The notes under the pieces: generated by a model
Databases searched by the model: none
What the model saw: only the letters and a program-made list of their open reading frames with translations
Told to the model about the DNA's origin: nothing
In this document: positions 35,200-43,730 of the stretch, piece by piece
Position numbering within the stretch: the first letter of the stretch is position 1
Layout: every line of letters begins with the position of its first letter
Program-made: the position numbers and the translations under genes
NCBI GenBank assembly: GCA_002354805.1
Contig: DEMH01000004.1
Span: forward strand, 230,966 to 294,965
Direction of reading: 5' to 3'
Source of the DNA: Gammaproteobacteria bacterium UBA2675
GTDB lineage: Bacteria > Pseudomonadota > Gammaproteobacteria > Pseudomonadales > Pseudohongiellaceae
DNA: 64,000 nucleotides

Positions 35200-35853
35200 A
35201 TGTTTGACGGCAACGGCCGATACGATCTGGCGATTCTTTGTGGCGGCGCCGGGCAGCGAATGGGCGGGCAGGATAAAGGTCTGCTCGGCCTGCACCCGCT
35301 AGAGCGTCAGGTCACATTTGTCGAGATGCTTGCGGATCGACTGCGCTGTCCCGGCTTGCCAGATACTTCTGTGATTATCAGCGCCAACCGAAACCTGGAC
35401 ATCTACGCGCGCATGCCGGGGATTGTAGTTTCTGACCTGAGACCGGAGCGCGTGGGGCCTTTGGGTGGCATAGAGTCAATCTTGGCGCTCGCTTCAGGAA
35501 ACTGGCCGTTGGTGATTGTTCCCTGTGATATGCCGTTGCTGCCCGCGCTGTTGCCGCGAAAGCTTGTGAGCAGCCTGTGCTCACCGGACACAATAGCGGT
35601 GTTGCACGATGGAACACAGCGGCAGCCGTTATGTCTGGCATTGAATCCGGAGCACTGGCGTGCTGATCTGCATGACTGGCTGGATAGTGGAGGCCGCTCC
35701 GTTCACCGCTGGCTTGAACATAAGCCTGTAGTCGAGGTGCGATTACCAGGAGTCGATGCTGTTCAATTCGCCAATATCAATCACCCGCACGACTATGCCG
35801 CCGTTCGCGGGCAACCACGACATAGCGATAGATTCGGGATACTGACTGGCTGA
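35200..35853 (+). CDS. mobA: Molybdenum cofactor guanylyltransferase
   Basis: 217 residues with the nucleotide-binding start LCGGAGQRMGGQDKGLLGL and PCDMPLLP. MobA joins GMP to molybdopterin to make the MGD cofactor of NasA, which explains its place at the end of this operon. The start follows the previous stop directly. The 3' end overlaps the convergent glycosyltransferase gene by 77 bases. Confidence 0.9.
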   Translation: MFDGNGRYDLAILCGGAGQRMGGQDKGLLGLHPLERQVTFVEMLADRLRCPGLPDTSVIISANRNLDIYARMPGIVVSDLRPERVGPLGGIESILALASGNWPLVIVPCDMPLLPALLPRKLVSSLCSPDTIAVLHDGTQRQPLCLALNPEHWRADLHDWLDSGGRSVHRWLEHKPVVEVRLPGVDAVQFANINHPHDYAAVRGQPRHSDRFGILTG

Positions 35854-38005
35854 AGGCGCCAGTGTCATAGGACGCAGCAAAAGACTGGGCTTCCTGGGCC
35901 ATCTTGTGGCGCTGCTCCGAATTACCTAATAACAGCTCCACCTTTTCAGTCCAGGCTGTCAGGGAGGGGCCGGTCTTAAAGCCATTAACGCCTTGCTGTA
36001 CGATGTCATCAATGCCGCTTGAGCGAACCACGACGACAGGCATGCCGGCTGCCATGGCCTCAAGAACAACCATGCCCTGTGTTTCCGAGCGCGAGGCAAA
36101 GACAAAAAGGTCACCCAGCTGACAATAACTGGCTATCTGATCGGGAGGGACGGATCCGATTAGCGTTACGTGTTGCTTCAGGCCAAGGGACTCGATTCGT
36201 GCACTCAATCGTTGCCGATCGTGTCCGTCACCTATCAAGAGAAGCCTGAACGACTGGTCGCAGCGAGACTTCAGCTGCGCAAGGCCCTCAAGCATGAAAT
36301 CTATATTCTTTTCCCTGCTCAGCCGTGAAATCGAGATAAGCACTTTCTCATCGCTCAGGTTGAGCTCTTTCTTCAGACGGGCCGCAGCGCTATTGTCATG
36401 TTCAGAGAATCGCTGATATTCGATGCCAGTCGGCTGTACAAATATGGGGCTCTTGACACCTATGATACGCAGGTACTCTTCAGCTGAACTGGTTGGAACA
36501 ATCACAGCATCACAGAGATTGGCAAATCGCTTTACCAGTGTATGGGAGATCAGGTTCCTGAACAGTGGGGTCGGCAGTGGGACGTAGTGCGCGTAGTGCT
36601 CGAGGCGTGTGTGGTAAGTGTACACGACGGGCGCACCGAGAATGCGCCCTATCACCAGTCCTGCGCGCCCCAGCCAGAAGGGATGGTGCACATGAATGAC
36701 GTCGGGTTTGAACTGGCGTACCTGTCTGAACAGTCGCGGCAGGAAAATATTTGCCAGGCGGAATTCCTTCTGGTGCCCGAATGGCAGCAGCGATGGGAGA
36801 CGCAGTACTCCGCTTTCTGACGCCGGTGAGTTCCGGTATCGGGGCGCCACAATCTGCACCTGATGGCCTGCAGCCTGCAGCCCCTGATGCAGCCGATCAA
36901 TCGAAATGGGTACACCGCCAATAAACGGCAGATAATTGTTGGTGAACATGGATACTCGCAGTGGGGTATCCGCCAATACATCCGGGTCGATATCGAAATC
37001 CGGATAGTAGTCCCTGTCTTCGAAAATCTGTCTGTGAAGCCAGATCGCCGCAGCCACAAACAGGCTGACCAGCAAAATGAAGTTGAGATAACCGACGTAA
37101 AACAGCGAATGAATAAAGAACCACAGACTTTCCAGGCTGCGCCAGAACGGATGCTGGCCGATGTCCAGTTGTTGCTCCTGGATGGTTATCTGATTGCCAT
37201 CGACCCTGACGGAAACATAGTGGTGACGACTGCGATCATTGTTCAGAACAAAGCCGCCAGCGCCACCGGTAACAACATAGTCAGTTTCGTTATGCTCCTG
37301 CAGGTCAAATACCGGAAGAATAGTCGAGAAAACTGCGTCTACCTGAGCCATCTCCAGCATCTGCGTGATGCCAGGTCTTACTGATGAGTCGAACAGATAA
37401 TCCCCTCCGATACGAAACAGGCCAGACTCATCGACCGGGTAAAGCGGATTGGCGCTGAAAACAAAAATGTTCTGATCCTGCGAGTTTCTCAGCTCCTCAT
37501 CAAGCCAGCGCATTTGCCAGCCAAAGTCTGTCGTTCCGGTGCTGTCCAGGAATATCCAGCGACTGTTGCCTGCAGTGAAGCTGTAGTGGTAGGGCCCGAA
37601 ATGGTCATAGAAACGAAAGCCGCCAATACGGCTCTCTTCAAGTGGGCCAAAGGTCAGCAGATAGGGCATCTGAAGCCTCGAGAGAGTGCGATAGACAGCG
37701 CGATATTTGTCCTCGCCGCCAGATGAGACCGCGTTACCTGCAGACACTACAAAGTCATAATCCTGAGCATTCAAACGGGGTATGATCTTACGCTCGAAAA
37801 TACCGACAGAGTTGGTAATGTTTCCAATGACCGCAAAACGAAACTGACTGCGATCCCTCAGCAAGGATTCAATACTTTCAACTTGAATCGCATGCTCGGC
37901 GCCGAAGTCGTTCTCAAAGAAATTAAGATAGACTTTATAGATAACAAGAACGGCAGCCACGCTGATGCTTAGCCAGAACAGCCACTGCAATATGCGCTTA
38001 CGCAT
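35777..38005 (-). CDS. Membrane glycosyltransferase with N-terminal phosphoesterase-like domain
   Basis: 742 residues. One N-terminal helix is followed by a ~270-residue domain shaped like a calcineurin-type phosphoesterase, but its metal motifs are gone: VIGNITNS stands where DxH is expected and SAGNAV where GDxxD/N is expected. Then come one or two membrane helices (about 300-325) and a GT4 glycosyltransferase (TNNYLPFIGGVPISI, DVIHVHHPFWLG, SRLSREKNIDFMLEG, EAMAAGMPVV). It probably transfers a sugar to a lipid on the inner membrane. The start at 38005 has AGGGGGAG upstream and overlaps the previous gene by 8 bases. Confidence 0.8.
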   Translation of the reverse strand: MRKRILQWLFWLSISVAAVLVIYKVYLNFFENDFGAEHAIQVESIESLLRDRSQFRFAVIGNITNSVGIFERKIIPRLNAQDYDFVVSAGNAVSSGGEDKYRAVYRTLSRLQMPYLLTFGPLEESRIGGFRFYDHFGPYHYSFTAGNSRWIFLDSTGTTDFGWQMRWLDEELRNSQDQNIFVFSANPLYPVDESGLFRIGGDYLFDSSVRPGITQMLEMAQVDAVFSTILPVFDLQEHNETDYVVTGGAGGFVLNNDRSRHHYVSVRVDGNQITIQEQQLDIGQHPFWRSLESLWFFIHSLFYVGYLNFILLVSLFVAAAIWLHRQIFEDRDYYPDFDIDPDVLADTPLRVSMFTNNYLPFIGGVPISIDRLHQGLQAAGHQVQIVAPRYRNSPASESGVLRLPSLLPFGHQKEFRLANIFLPRLFRQVRQFKPDVIHVHHPFWLGRAGLVIGRILGAPVVYTYHTRLEHYAHYVPLPTPLFRNLISHTLVKRFANLCDAVIVPTSSAEEYLRIIGVKSPIFVQPTGIEYQRFSEHDNSAAARLKKELNLSDEKVLISISRLSREKNIDFMLEGLAQLKSRCDQSFRLLLIGDGHDRQRLSARIESLGLKQHVTLIGSVPPDQIASYCQLGDLFVFASRSETQGMVVLEAMAAGMPVVVVRSSGIDDIVQQGVNGFKTGPSLTAWTEKVELLLGNSEQRHKMAQEAQSFAASYDTGAFSQSVSRIYRYVVVARERRHSRAGD

Positions 38006-39062
38006 CTCGCCGCTCCCCCTGTAGCAGGGCATGGATCGTGACTGGTATCCCGATCAGCATGCCCAGATGTACCGTCAGAAATCGCCAGCCAAGCATCACC
38101 AGAACCAGGTCCGCGTTGCTTAGCAGGCTGGCGAAAAACAGTGCAAATGCGCCTTCTGCGATTCCGGCCGCGCCAGGTGTTGGTGCGAAGTACATGATAA
38201 AAGTATTGACCACCATGACGCCAATAACCAGTGGATAGTCGACGTCGTAACCCAGGTGCCACATCAACAGAGCAGGAAACGAAAACAGCGACAGCAAAAA
38301 AATGGCTGTGCTGATCAGGGCCATCGCGATGTCCAGTGGTTTGCCATTGATAAACGATCTGAAGCTGCGATTAAAGCGGATCATTTCGCGTTTTAATTTC
38401 TGTTGCCAGCGGTGACCTCGCTGTGCACTCAGCAGTCTGATCTGCTGTGCGATAGACAGCATGTAGACGGCTGCGGCAATGATGTAACGAATGCGACACA
38501 GCAACAGCATGAAAAACCCGAGGTAAAGCAGTGCGAATACTCCCAGCCATTGCGTCCAGTTGCGCGCGACCATGCTGTTTTCCAGCGGGTCCAGGCTCAA
38601 CAGCAACAGTGGCGCGGGCAAAAAAATCATCAGACTAGCGATCAATGTGCGCAGGGTGGTCGCAGCAGTCGCCACGCCAGCATGGATGCCACGACCGTGC
38701 AGGTACCAGATCTGGACGAGACCGCCGCCGGTCGCCAGTGGGGTGATGTTGGAGACCAGCAGATTAATGAATACCAGTGGCGACATGGCGCGCAAAGGCA
38801 GTGACTCGCCAAGGGCGCGCAGGGTGAACCATAAACGCAGGGCATCGCAAAAATAATAGACCATCAGAAGCAGGAGTGCCGTGATGATCAGGCGGGGAGC
38901 CAGCAACACTGACCACATTACGCTCAGTTCGCCATTAAGTTCACGATAGATGGTCCAGGGGACTATCGCACTCAGTCCAATGAACAGTACCGTGAAGCCC
39001 AGCAGTTTCAATGGGCTGGTGTGTGCGACTGCCTTCAGGGCGTCAGTTAGCGGATTAGGCAT
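37998..39062 (-). CDS. LPG synthase-type flippase-like membrane protein (UPF0104)
   Basis: 354 residues with about eight hydrophobic helices and the family pattern NLLVSNITPLATGGGLVQIWYLHGRG and FAPTPGAAGIAEG. It is the lysylphosphatidylglycerol synthase transmembrane family without a catalytic synthetase domain. Members are proposed to move lipids or lipid-linked sugars. Coupling by an 8-base overlap to a membrane glycosyltransferase suggests that both act on one glycolipid. Confidence 0.85.
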   Translation of the reverse strand: MPNPLTDALKAVAHTSPLKLLGFTVLFIGLSAIVPWTIYRELNGELSVMWSVLLAPRLIITALLLLMVYYFCDALRLWFTLRALGESLPLRAMSPLVFINLLVSNITPLATGGGLVQIWYLHGRGIHAGVATAATTLRTLIASLMIFLPAPLLLLSLDPLENSMVARNWTQWLGVFALLYLGFFMLLLCRIRYIIAAAVYMLSIAQQIRLLSAQRGHRWQQKLKREMIRFNRSFRSFINGKPLDIAMALISTAIFLLSLFSFPALLMWHLGYDVDYPLVIGVMVVNTFIMYFAPTPGAAGIAEGAFALFFASLLSNADLVLVMLGWRFLTVHLGMLIGIPVTIHALLQGERRDA

Positions 39063-39156
39063 GCCAATGTGCGGCTCCTTGCACGAGGTGCTCAGAGCCT
39101 AACATGAGCAATGGGTGATAATAAACCAGCCCGGGGAAGCCACATTTCCGCTGTTG

Positions 39157-39355
39157 TCAGCCTATTGCGCCCAGCTCTGCCATTGCCTGGTTGACTCGGT
39201 CGGACGACTTTTTGATGCTCTCAAAAACAGTCGTTACCTGATTGATCAGTTCCTGCTCCTGATTGGAGTCGACACAGATAGTGTTTATTCGCTCCAGGAT
39301 AATCCCGGTCAGCTTGTTGTTCGTGTTAACGACACTTTTATTCGGTTCGTATTGC
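39157..39355 (-). pseudogene. C-terminal remnant of an unrecognised gene
   Basis: A minus-strand frame ending in TGA at 39157 reads like coding DNA: NTNNKLTGIILERINTICVD, then SNQEQELINQVTTVFESIKK and SSDRVNQAMAELGAIG. It has no start codon upstream in frame and passes into low-quality sequence near 39350. I do not recognise the protein. The 492-base gap 39063-39554 holds this remnant, two hairpins and the ssrA terminator, and otherwise nothing I can name. Confidence 0.4.
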
Positions 39356-39406
39356 CGACGCCAGGACTTTCGGTGGCGGGAGTGGACTTGCGCCTTCCCT
39401 GGCGCT

Positions 39407-39460
39407 CGGTGCTTCGCACCGCCGGCAAGCGGCGTCCAAAACGGCTGTTCTGCCGTTTTG
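39407..39460. repeat. Pair of strong hairpins (REP-like)
   Basis: CGGTGC-TTC-GCACCG (39407-39421) and the perfect 9-base-pair hairpin CAAAACGGC-TGTTCT-GCCGTTTTG (39437-39460) lie 15 bases apart in the gap beside ssrA. They lack a U tract, so they are not typical terminators. They could be a REP element or integration scar. Confidence 0.4.
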
Positions 39461-39503
39461 TGAACCCGGGCGTATTGAGATCAACAGCGCGCATATCTCG
39501 GGT

Positions 39504-39553
39504 TGAAAAAGCAAAGGGGCGGTATCTCGCGATACCGCCCCTTTGCTTTTCAA
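39504..39553 (-). terminator. Terminator of ssrA
   Basis: A long inverted repeat (GCAAAGGGGCGGTATC / GATACCGCCCCTTTGC, loop TCGC) flanked by A and T runs starts directly behind the tmRNA 3' end. It can work in both directions. Confidence 0.8.
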
Positions 39554-39554
39554 T

Positions 39555-39916
39555 TGGTGGAGCTGGCGGGAGTTGAACCCGCGTCCGTCAGTCCGCTGTC
39601 CTCGGATCTACATGCTTAGCGTCGTCTATTGAGTTAACCCGTACCGGCCCGACGGGCAGGGCGGTTTGGGCGAGCCTGGTGAGTTTTAGCTGCTTTGCGC
39701 CAGGCACACTCCACAGCGATCCTGTTCTATATGACGATTGCGATCACTGGTTTACAGGCATCCCGGTGGCAATCGCTCGCGGCTCTATTTAGGCTGCGAG
39801 AGCGTAGTTTTCGTCGTTGGCAACTATAGAAGTTGCATAGATTGATTTACGAGAGTCTATACCCTCTCGGCATGCACCTCGGATTTTGATACCGGCGTCG
39901 AATCCAAATCAGCCCC
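39555..39916 (-). ncRNA. ssrA: Transfer-messenger RNA (tmRNA)
   Basis: 362 bases. The 5' end GGGGCTGATTTGGATTCGAC and 3' end with TTCAACTCCCGCCAGCTCC and encoded ACCA form the tRNA-Ala-like half. The open frame 39821-39789 encodes the proteolysis tag ANDENYALAA followed by TAA. It rescues stalled ribosomes together with SmpB, whose gene lies at 40659-41141. Confidence 0.97.
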
Positions 39917-39928
39917 GAAATGACTTTC

Positions 39929-39934
39929 AGTGTA
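39929..39934 (-). promoter_or_regulatory. Possible -10 box of ssrA
   Basis: The minus strand reads TGTGATACACTG; TACACT would be the -10, 13 bases before the mature 5' end, which is made by RNase P trimming. No clear -35 is seen. Confidence 0.35.
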
Positions 39935-39983
39935 TCACATAAGACAGGCCAGACCGTTGATTTATTTCACCGTGGGGTGGTCG

Positions 39984-40637
39984 TCAGCGCAGCAGGGCCT
40001 GGAGCTCGGCCATGTCGCCAGTAATCGCGATGGGCTTGTGCGCCGCCAGTGCCTCGGACTCATGAACGCCCCAGGTCACGCCAATGGCGGGCATACCAAT
40101 AGACTCGGCCATGGCCAGGTCGTAGACAGTATCTCCGATCATGACCGCCTCATCTGGCTCGATCTGGAAGTGTGCCAGTATTTCCAGCAGCATGGCGGGA
40201 TCCGGTTTGGAGCGTGTTTCATCGGCACAGCGGCTGAGGTGAAACCAGTGCGCCAGCCCGCTGGCCTGCAAAGCGAGATCGAGCCCGCGGCGGCTTTTAC
40301 CGGTGGCGATGGCGCAGTGGCGTTTGCTGCCGTGCAGTGTTTCCAGAATGCCGGTAATACCGGGAAACACGCGCTGATTTGCCGCCGAGGTGGCCATAAA
40401 ATGCCGGCTGTAGGCCTCGCGCATGCTGCCCATCTGCTCAGCTGTTATGCCGGGATAAAGCTGTTTCAGGGCCTCAACAAGCCCGAGACCAATGATGTTA
40501 CGGTAGGCGGCCCGCTCCAGTGCTGGAAAGCCAATGGTAGTGGCGGCGTGATGCAGACAGTCAGTGATGTGTTCGACGGAGTCGACAACCGTGCCGTCCC
40601 AGTCAAATATCGCCACCTTGAAAGGCCTGGTTTTCAT
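39984..40637 (-). CDS. HAD-superfamily phosphatase (phosphoglycolate phosphatase-like)
   Basis: 217 residues with motif I FDWDGTVVDS, motif II IATGKS, motif III Lys in RSKPDPAML and motif IV MIGDTVYDLAMA; all catalytic residues are present. A helical cap follows motif I. It belongs to subfamily IA near Gph/RluC-linked phosphatases. The substrate is not certain. Confidence 0.85.
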   Translation of the reverse strand: MKTRPFKVAIFDWDGTVVDSVEHITDCLHHAATTIGFPALERAAYRNIIGLGLVEALKQLYPGITAEQMGSMREAYSRHFMATSAANQRVFPGITGILETLHGSKRHCAIATGKSRRGLDLALQASGLAHWFHLSRCADETRSKPDPAMLLEILAHFQIEPDEAVMIGDTVYDLAMAESIGMPAIGVTWGVHESEALAAHKPIAITGDMAELQALLR

Positions 40638-40658
40638 TGATTAATCAGTTTCCAGGCT

Positions 40659-41141
40659 TCAACGGTTCTGATGGCGTACGACACGCTGTTTCTGAATCGC
40701 CCATTCGCGATCCTTGATAGTGTCGCGTTTGTCGTGATCCTTCTTGCCTTTTGCCAGCGCTACCTGACACTTGATCAGGTGCCCCTTCCAGTAAAGCTTG
40801 GTGGCGATGCATGTGTGGCCTTTCTGCTGCACGCTGGAGAACATCCGTGCCAGCTCCTTTTTGTGCAATAGCAGCTTGCGGGTGCGATCCGGGTCGGCAA
40901 CCACATGTGTGCTGGCGCTGTTAAGCGGGTTGATACGACAGCCGATAATGGACGCCTCGCCATCTTTCAGAATGACATAGCTGTCCACCAGCTGCACTTT
41001 CCCCTCTCGCAGACTTTTTACTTCCCAGCCTTCCAGTGCGATGCCGGCTTCAAAGGTGTCTTCCACAAAGTAGTCGTGGAGCGCCTTTTTATTGCGGACA
41101 ATGGTAGTATCGGGAACTTTGGATTTCTTTGCTTTGGCCAT
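40659..41141 (-). CDS. smpB: SsrA-binding protein SmpB
   Basis: 160 residues with the OB-fold sequence NKKALHDYFVEDTFEAGIAL and EVKSLREGKVQL and the basic C-terminal tail (LAKGKKDHDKRDTIKDREW) that enters the ribosome decoding site. It delivers tmRNA to stalled ribosomes. The gene is close to ssrA, on the same strand. Confidence 0.96.
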   Translation of the reverse strand: MAKAKKSKVPDTTIVRNKKALHDYFVEDTFEAGIALEGWEVKSLREGKVQLVDSYVILKDGEASIIGCRINPLNSASTHVVADPDRTRKLLLHKKELARMFSSVQQKGHTCIATKLYWKGHLIKCQVALAKGKKDHDKRDTIKDREWAIQKQRVVRHQNR

Positions 41142-41252
41142 GGCGGCGGATTATACATTTATTTCCGTACCTTCGCTAAAATTGCCGGCCGATATTTGCG
41201 GTTGCTGGGCAGACTCCCTAAAATCCGTAGATCAACAACAAGAGGATACATC

Positions 41253-42683
41253 ATGGCAATAGATCGGGGTCAGTTCAGTTCACGCCTGGGTTTCGTGCTG
41301 GCGGCAGCGGGTTCGGCAGTAGGTCTGGGCAATCTGGTCGCATTCCCGGTCATGGCATCCAAAAACGGCGGTGCTGTTTTCCTGATGGTCTATATCCTGT
41401 TTGTGGCCTTAATCTGCTTCCCGGTACTACTGGCTGAAATAGCCATTGGTCGGCATACGCGGCGGAACCCGGTAGGGGCATTTTCGGCCCTGACCAACAA
41501 TAGCACTGGCTGGCGTTGGGCCGGAAAACTGGCCATTGTGACTCCCTTTATGATTGCCGTTTTCTACACGGTTGTAACAGTTTGGATTTTGATATTTCTG
41601 TTTCGGACCTTGACCGGTGATTTGTCAATACTGGCAACCGACGCCGCGTTTGGCGACATGATTGGGTCCCCGGGCATTTTCCCCTGGTTTGTCCTGTTGC
41701 AGATTCTTGTCTTCGGGGTGCTGCTGGGTGGTGTCAAAGGTGGTATCGAGAGGCTCGCGCGTGTTTTGATGCCCACCCTGGCATTAATGCTGGTGGGTCT
41801 GATACTTTTTGTCATGACACTCGACGACGCTATGCTGGGTGTGCAGTACTACCTGGTGCCTGACTTCAGCCGTCTAGATGGGCAGGTTATCAACGCGGCG
41901 TTGAATCAGGCTTTCTTCTCGTTATCTCTGGGCATGGGTATCATGATTACCTATGGCTCCTATTTTAGCCGCGAGGACAATATCCCCAACTCAGGCAAGA
42001 TGGTTGCAGTTGCCGACACATCAGTGGCGTTTATGGCGGGCCTGCTGATTCTACCGGCAATTTTTGCCTTCAATCCGGCCACAGACCCTGACGACCTGTC
42101 GACCAGCAGCGTCGGTTTGATCTTCACCTACCTGCCTCAGATTTTCCTGTCCATGCAGGATGCTGTTGGTTACTTTGGCGCCAGCATGGTGGCCACAGTG
42201 TTTTTTGCACTGGTGTTTTTTGCCGCAGTAACCTCATTGGTGTCAATCCTGGAAATTCCAATCGCGTACATGATTGACGAATGGAATTTCTCCCGTCGTA
42301 AAGCTGTGCTGGTGCAGGCGACACTGGTGACTTTGTGCGCGGTGCTGGCGGCGCTGTCGTTCGGTATGTCACCCATGCTGACGGACTTTATCCCCTATGG
42401 CGGCGGTCCCAAGTCATTGTTCGACCTGATTGCGGATACCTTCTCTGAAGTGATTCTTCCGCTGGTTGGTTTTTTTGCCTGTATCATCTGTGCCTATCGC
42501 TGGCGCGATGGTTTTGCTGCCGAGCTTGGCTCTGGCGATGCGGAATTCAGCAGTTCGGGGCTGGCCCGATATCTGACATTCTCATTGCGCACCTTTGTGC
42601 CGGTTGTGCTGCTGTTTGTATTCATCAATTCAGTGGCAGCCAAGTACTTCGCTATTGATCTGATTGCCTTTTTGGCGGGCTAG
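41253..42683 (+). CDS. Sodium-dependent transporter, NSS/SNF family
   Basis: 476 residues, about 11-12 membrane helices. The first helix has LGFVLAAAGSAVGLGNLVAFP, the sodium/substrate-binding signature of the LeuT-type fold. The substrate is probably an amino acid but cannot be read from sequence. The start at 41253 has AGAGGA six bases upstream; a longer frame from 40905 runs antisense to smpB and is not used. Confidence 0.9.
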   Translation: MAIDRGQFSSRLGFVLAAAGSAVGLGNLVAFPVMASKNGGAVFLMVYILFVALICFPVLLAEIAIGRHTRRNPVGAFSALTNNSTGWRWAGKLAIVTPFMIAVFYTVVTVWILIFLFRTLTGDLSILATDAAFGDMIGSPGIFPWFVLLQILVFGVLLGGVKGGIERLARVLMPTLALMLVGLILFVMTLDDAMLGVQYYLVPDFSRLDGQVINAALNQAFFSLSLGMGIMITYGSYFSREDNIPNSGKMVAVADTSVAFMAGLLILPAIFAFNPATDPDDLSTSSVGLIFTYLPQIFLSMQDAVGYFGASMVATVFFALVFFAAVTSLVSILEIPIAYMIDEWNFSRRKAVLVQATLVTLCAVLAALSFGMSPMLTDFIPYGGGPKSLFDLIADTFSEVILPLVGFFACIICAYRWRDGFAAELGSGDAEFSSSGLARYLTFSLRTFVPVVLLFVFINSVAAKYFAIDLIAFLAG

Positions 42684-42697
42684 CCGGGAGCCGGAGG

Positions 42698-43129
42698 ATG
42701 GTAAGTATAGAGCGCAGTGCGCTGGTTAATTATTCTGCCGCCCAGATGTATGCGCTGGTGAACGACATCGAACAGTATCCCAATTTCATGCAGGGCTGTA
42801 TTGCGGCAGAGATTCTGGAGCGCGATGAAGATGTGGTGGTGGGTAAGCTGACACTGGGCAAGGCTGGCATTCGCTACAGTTTTACGACACGCAATACGCT
42901 CGTACCGAATGAGTCAATGCGCATGAAGCTCGTTGAGGGGCCTTTTCGAAGCTTTGATGCGACATGGCGCTTTACCTCGCTTTCCGATTCCGCCTGCAAG
43001 GTCAGTCTGGAAATGCATTTTGAGTGGTCAGGATCCTTGCTGGGTGCCGCTATGGAAAAGCTCTTCCAGCATTCGGCCAATTCGCAGGTCGATTCGGTCA
43101 TCGCACGTGCACGGGTACTCTACGGGTAG
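42698..43129 (+). CDS. ratA: RatA/COQ10-type START-domain protein
   Basis: 143 residues of the SRPBCC fold: ALVNYSAAQMYALVNDIEQYPNFM-like opening, EGPFRSFDATWRF and the long C-terminal helix. Relatives are Coq10 (ubiquinone-binding) and RatA, reported as a toxin that binds the 50S ribosome subunit. Which activity holds here is not known. GGAGG lies just before the ATG. It is followed by rnfH, the conserved partner. Confidence 0.88.
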   Translation: MVSIERSALVNYSAAQMYALVNDIEQYPNFMQGCIAAEILERDEDVVVGKLTLGKAGIRYSFTTRNTLVPNESMRMKLVEGPFRSFDATWRFTSLSDSACKVSLEMHFEWSGSLLGAAMEKLFQHSANSQVDSVIARARVLYG

Positions 43130-43131
43130 TT

Positions 43132-43461
43132 ATGATAGAAGTAACAGTGGTATACGCATTGCCGGATCAGCAGCATCAGGTGCCCCTTGAGGTACCTGAT
43201 GGCACGACTGCATGGCAGGCAGTTGAGCTTTCCGGGCTGTTGCAGCAATTTGCGGAAATCAACCCGGAGACGGTCAGAGTAGGGGTTTATGCCCGCCTGC
43301 TCGACGGCCGTGGCAACCCTACCGCGCAGCAATACCAGCTGGTCAACCAGGATCGTGTGGAGTTATACCGGCCCTTGATCATTGATCCGAAAGAGGCCCG
43401 TCTTCTGAGGGCGAAACGCGCCAGCAAAGTCACCGCAAAAAGATCGACGGAGAAATCATGA
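43132..43461 (+). CDS. rnfH: RnfH family ubiquitin-like protein
   Basis: 109 residues, beta-grasp fold: IEVTVVYALPDQQHQVPLEV, ETVRVGVYARLL and DRVELYRPLIIDPKEARLLR are the family motifs. The function is unsettled. It starts two bases after ratA and overlaps the next gene by ATGA. The frame seen upstream inside ratA is not part of it. Confidence 0.9.
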   Translation: MIEVTVVYALPDQQHQVPLEVPDGTTAWQAVELSGLLQQFAEINPETVRVGVYARLLDGRGNPTAQQYQLVNQDRVELYRPLIIDPKEARLLRAKRASKVTAKRSTEKS

Positions 43462-43730
43462 GTAAGGAGTCGACCGGCAGCTTTTTCAGGCAGTTGGAGA
43501 AAGGGCTGCGAGAGTTTTATGTGGCGCCCTATCGCCAGTCGTTTGCGCGTGCTCAAAGAGACGAAGACGATCTTTTTATGTTGATGGTGTTTGCCGAAAC
43601 ATTGGGCGTACCCAATCCGGCTGCCTACTACACACTGGAGCTGCTGCCAGTGGTCTACGATCGTTTTCATGAATGGCACCACCGCATGGGCCTTGAACAC
43701 TCTCCATTGGATCACATCAAATGTTGCTGA
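43458..43730 (+). CDS. Small protein ending in Cys-Cys, partner of ArsA-like ATPase
   Basis: 90 residues, mostly helical, with GLREFYVAPYRQSFARAQRDEDDLF, YDRFHEWHHRMG and the last residues IKCC. I recall a family called cory-CC-star with this Cys-Cys-stop ending beside ArsA ATPases; this one fits it. The final two Cys could bind a metal(loid) or a lipid, or be a tail recognised by the ATPase. It overlaps the ArsA-like gene by 10 bases. Confidence 0.6.
   Translation: MSKESTGSFFRQLEKGLREFYVAPYRQSFARAQRDEDDLFMLMVFAETLGVPNPAAYYTLELLPVVYDRFHEWHHRMGLEHSPLDHIKCC

Noticed and set aside
39115..39576. 153-codon plus-strand frame ending in the tmRNA gene
   Set aside because: It crosses the ssrA terminator and runs into tmRNA; the opposite strand of its first part looks more like coding sequence.
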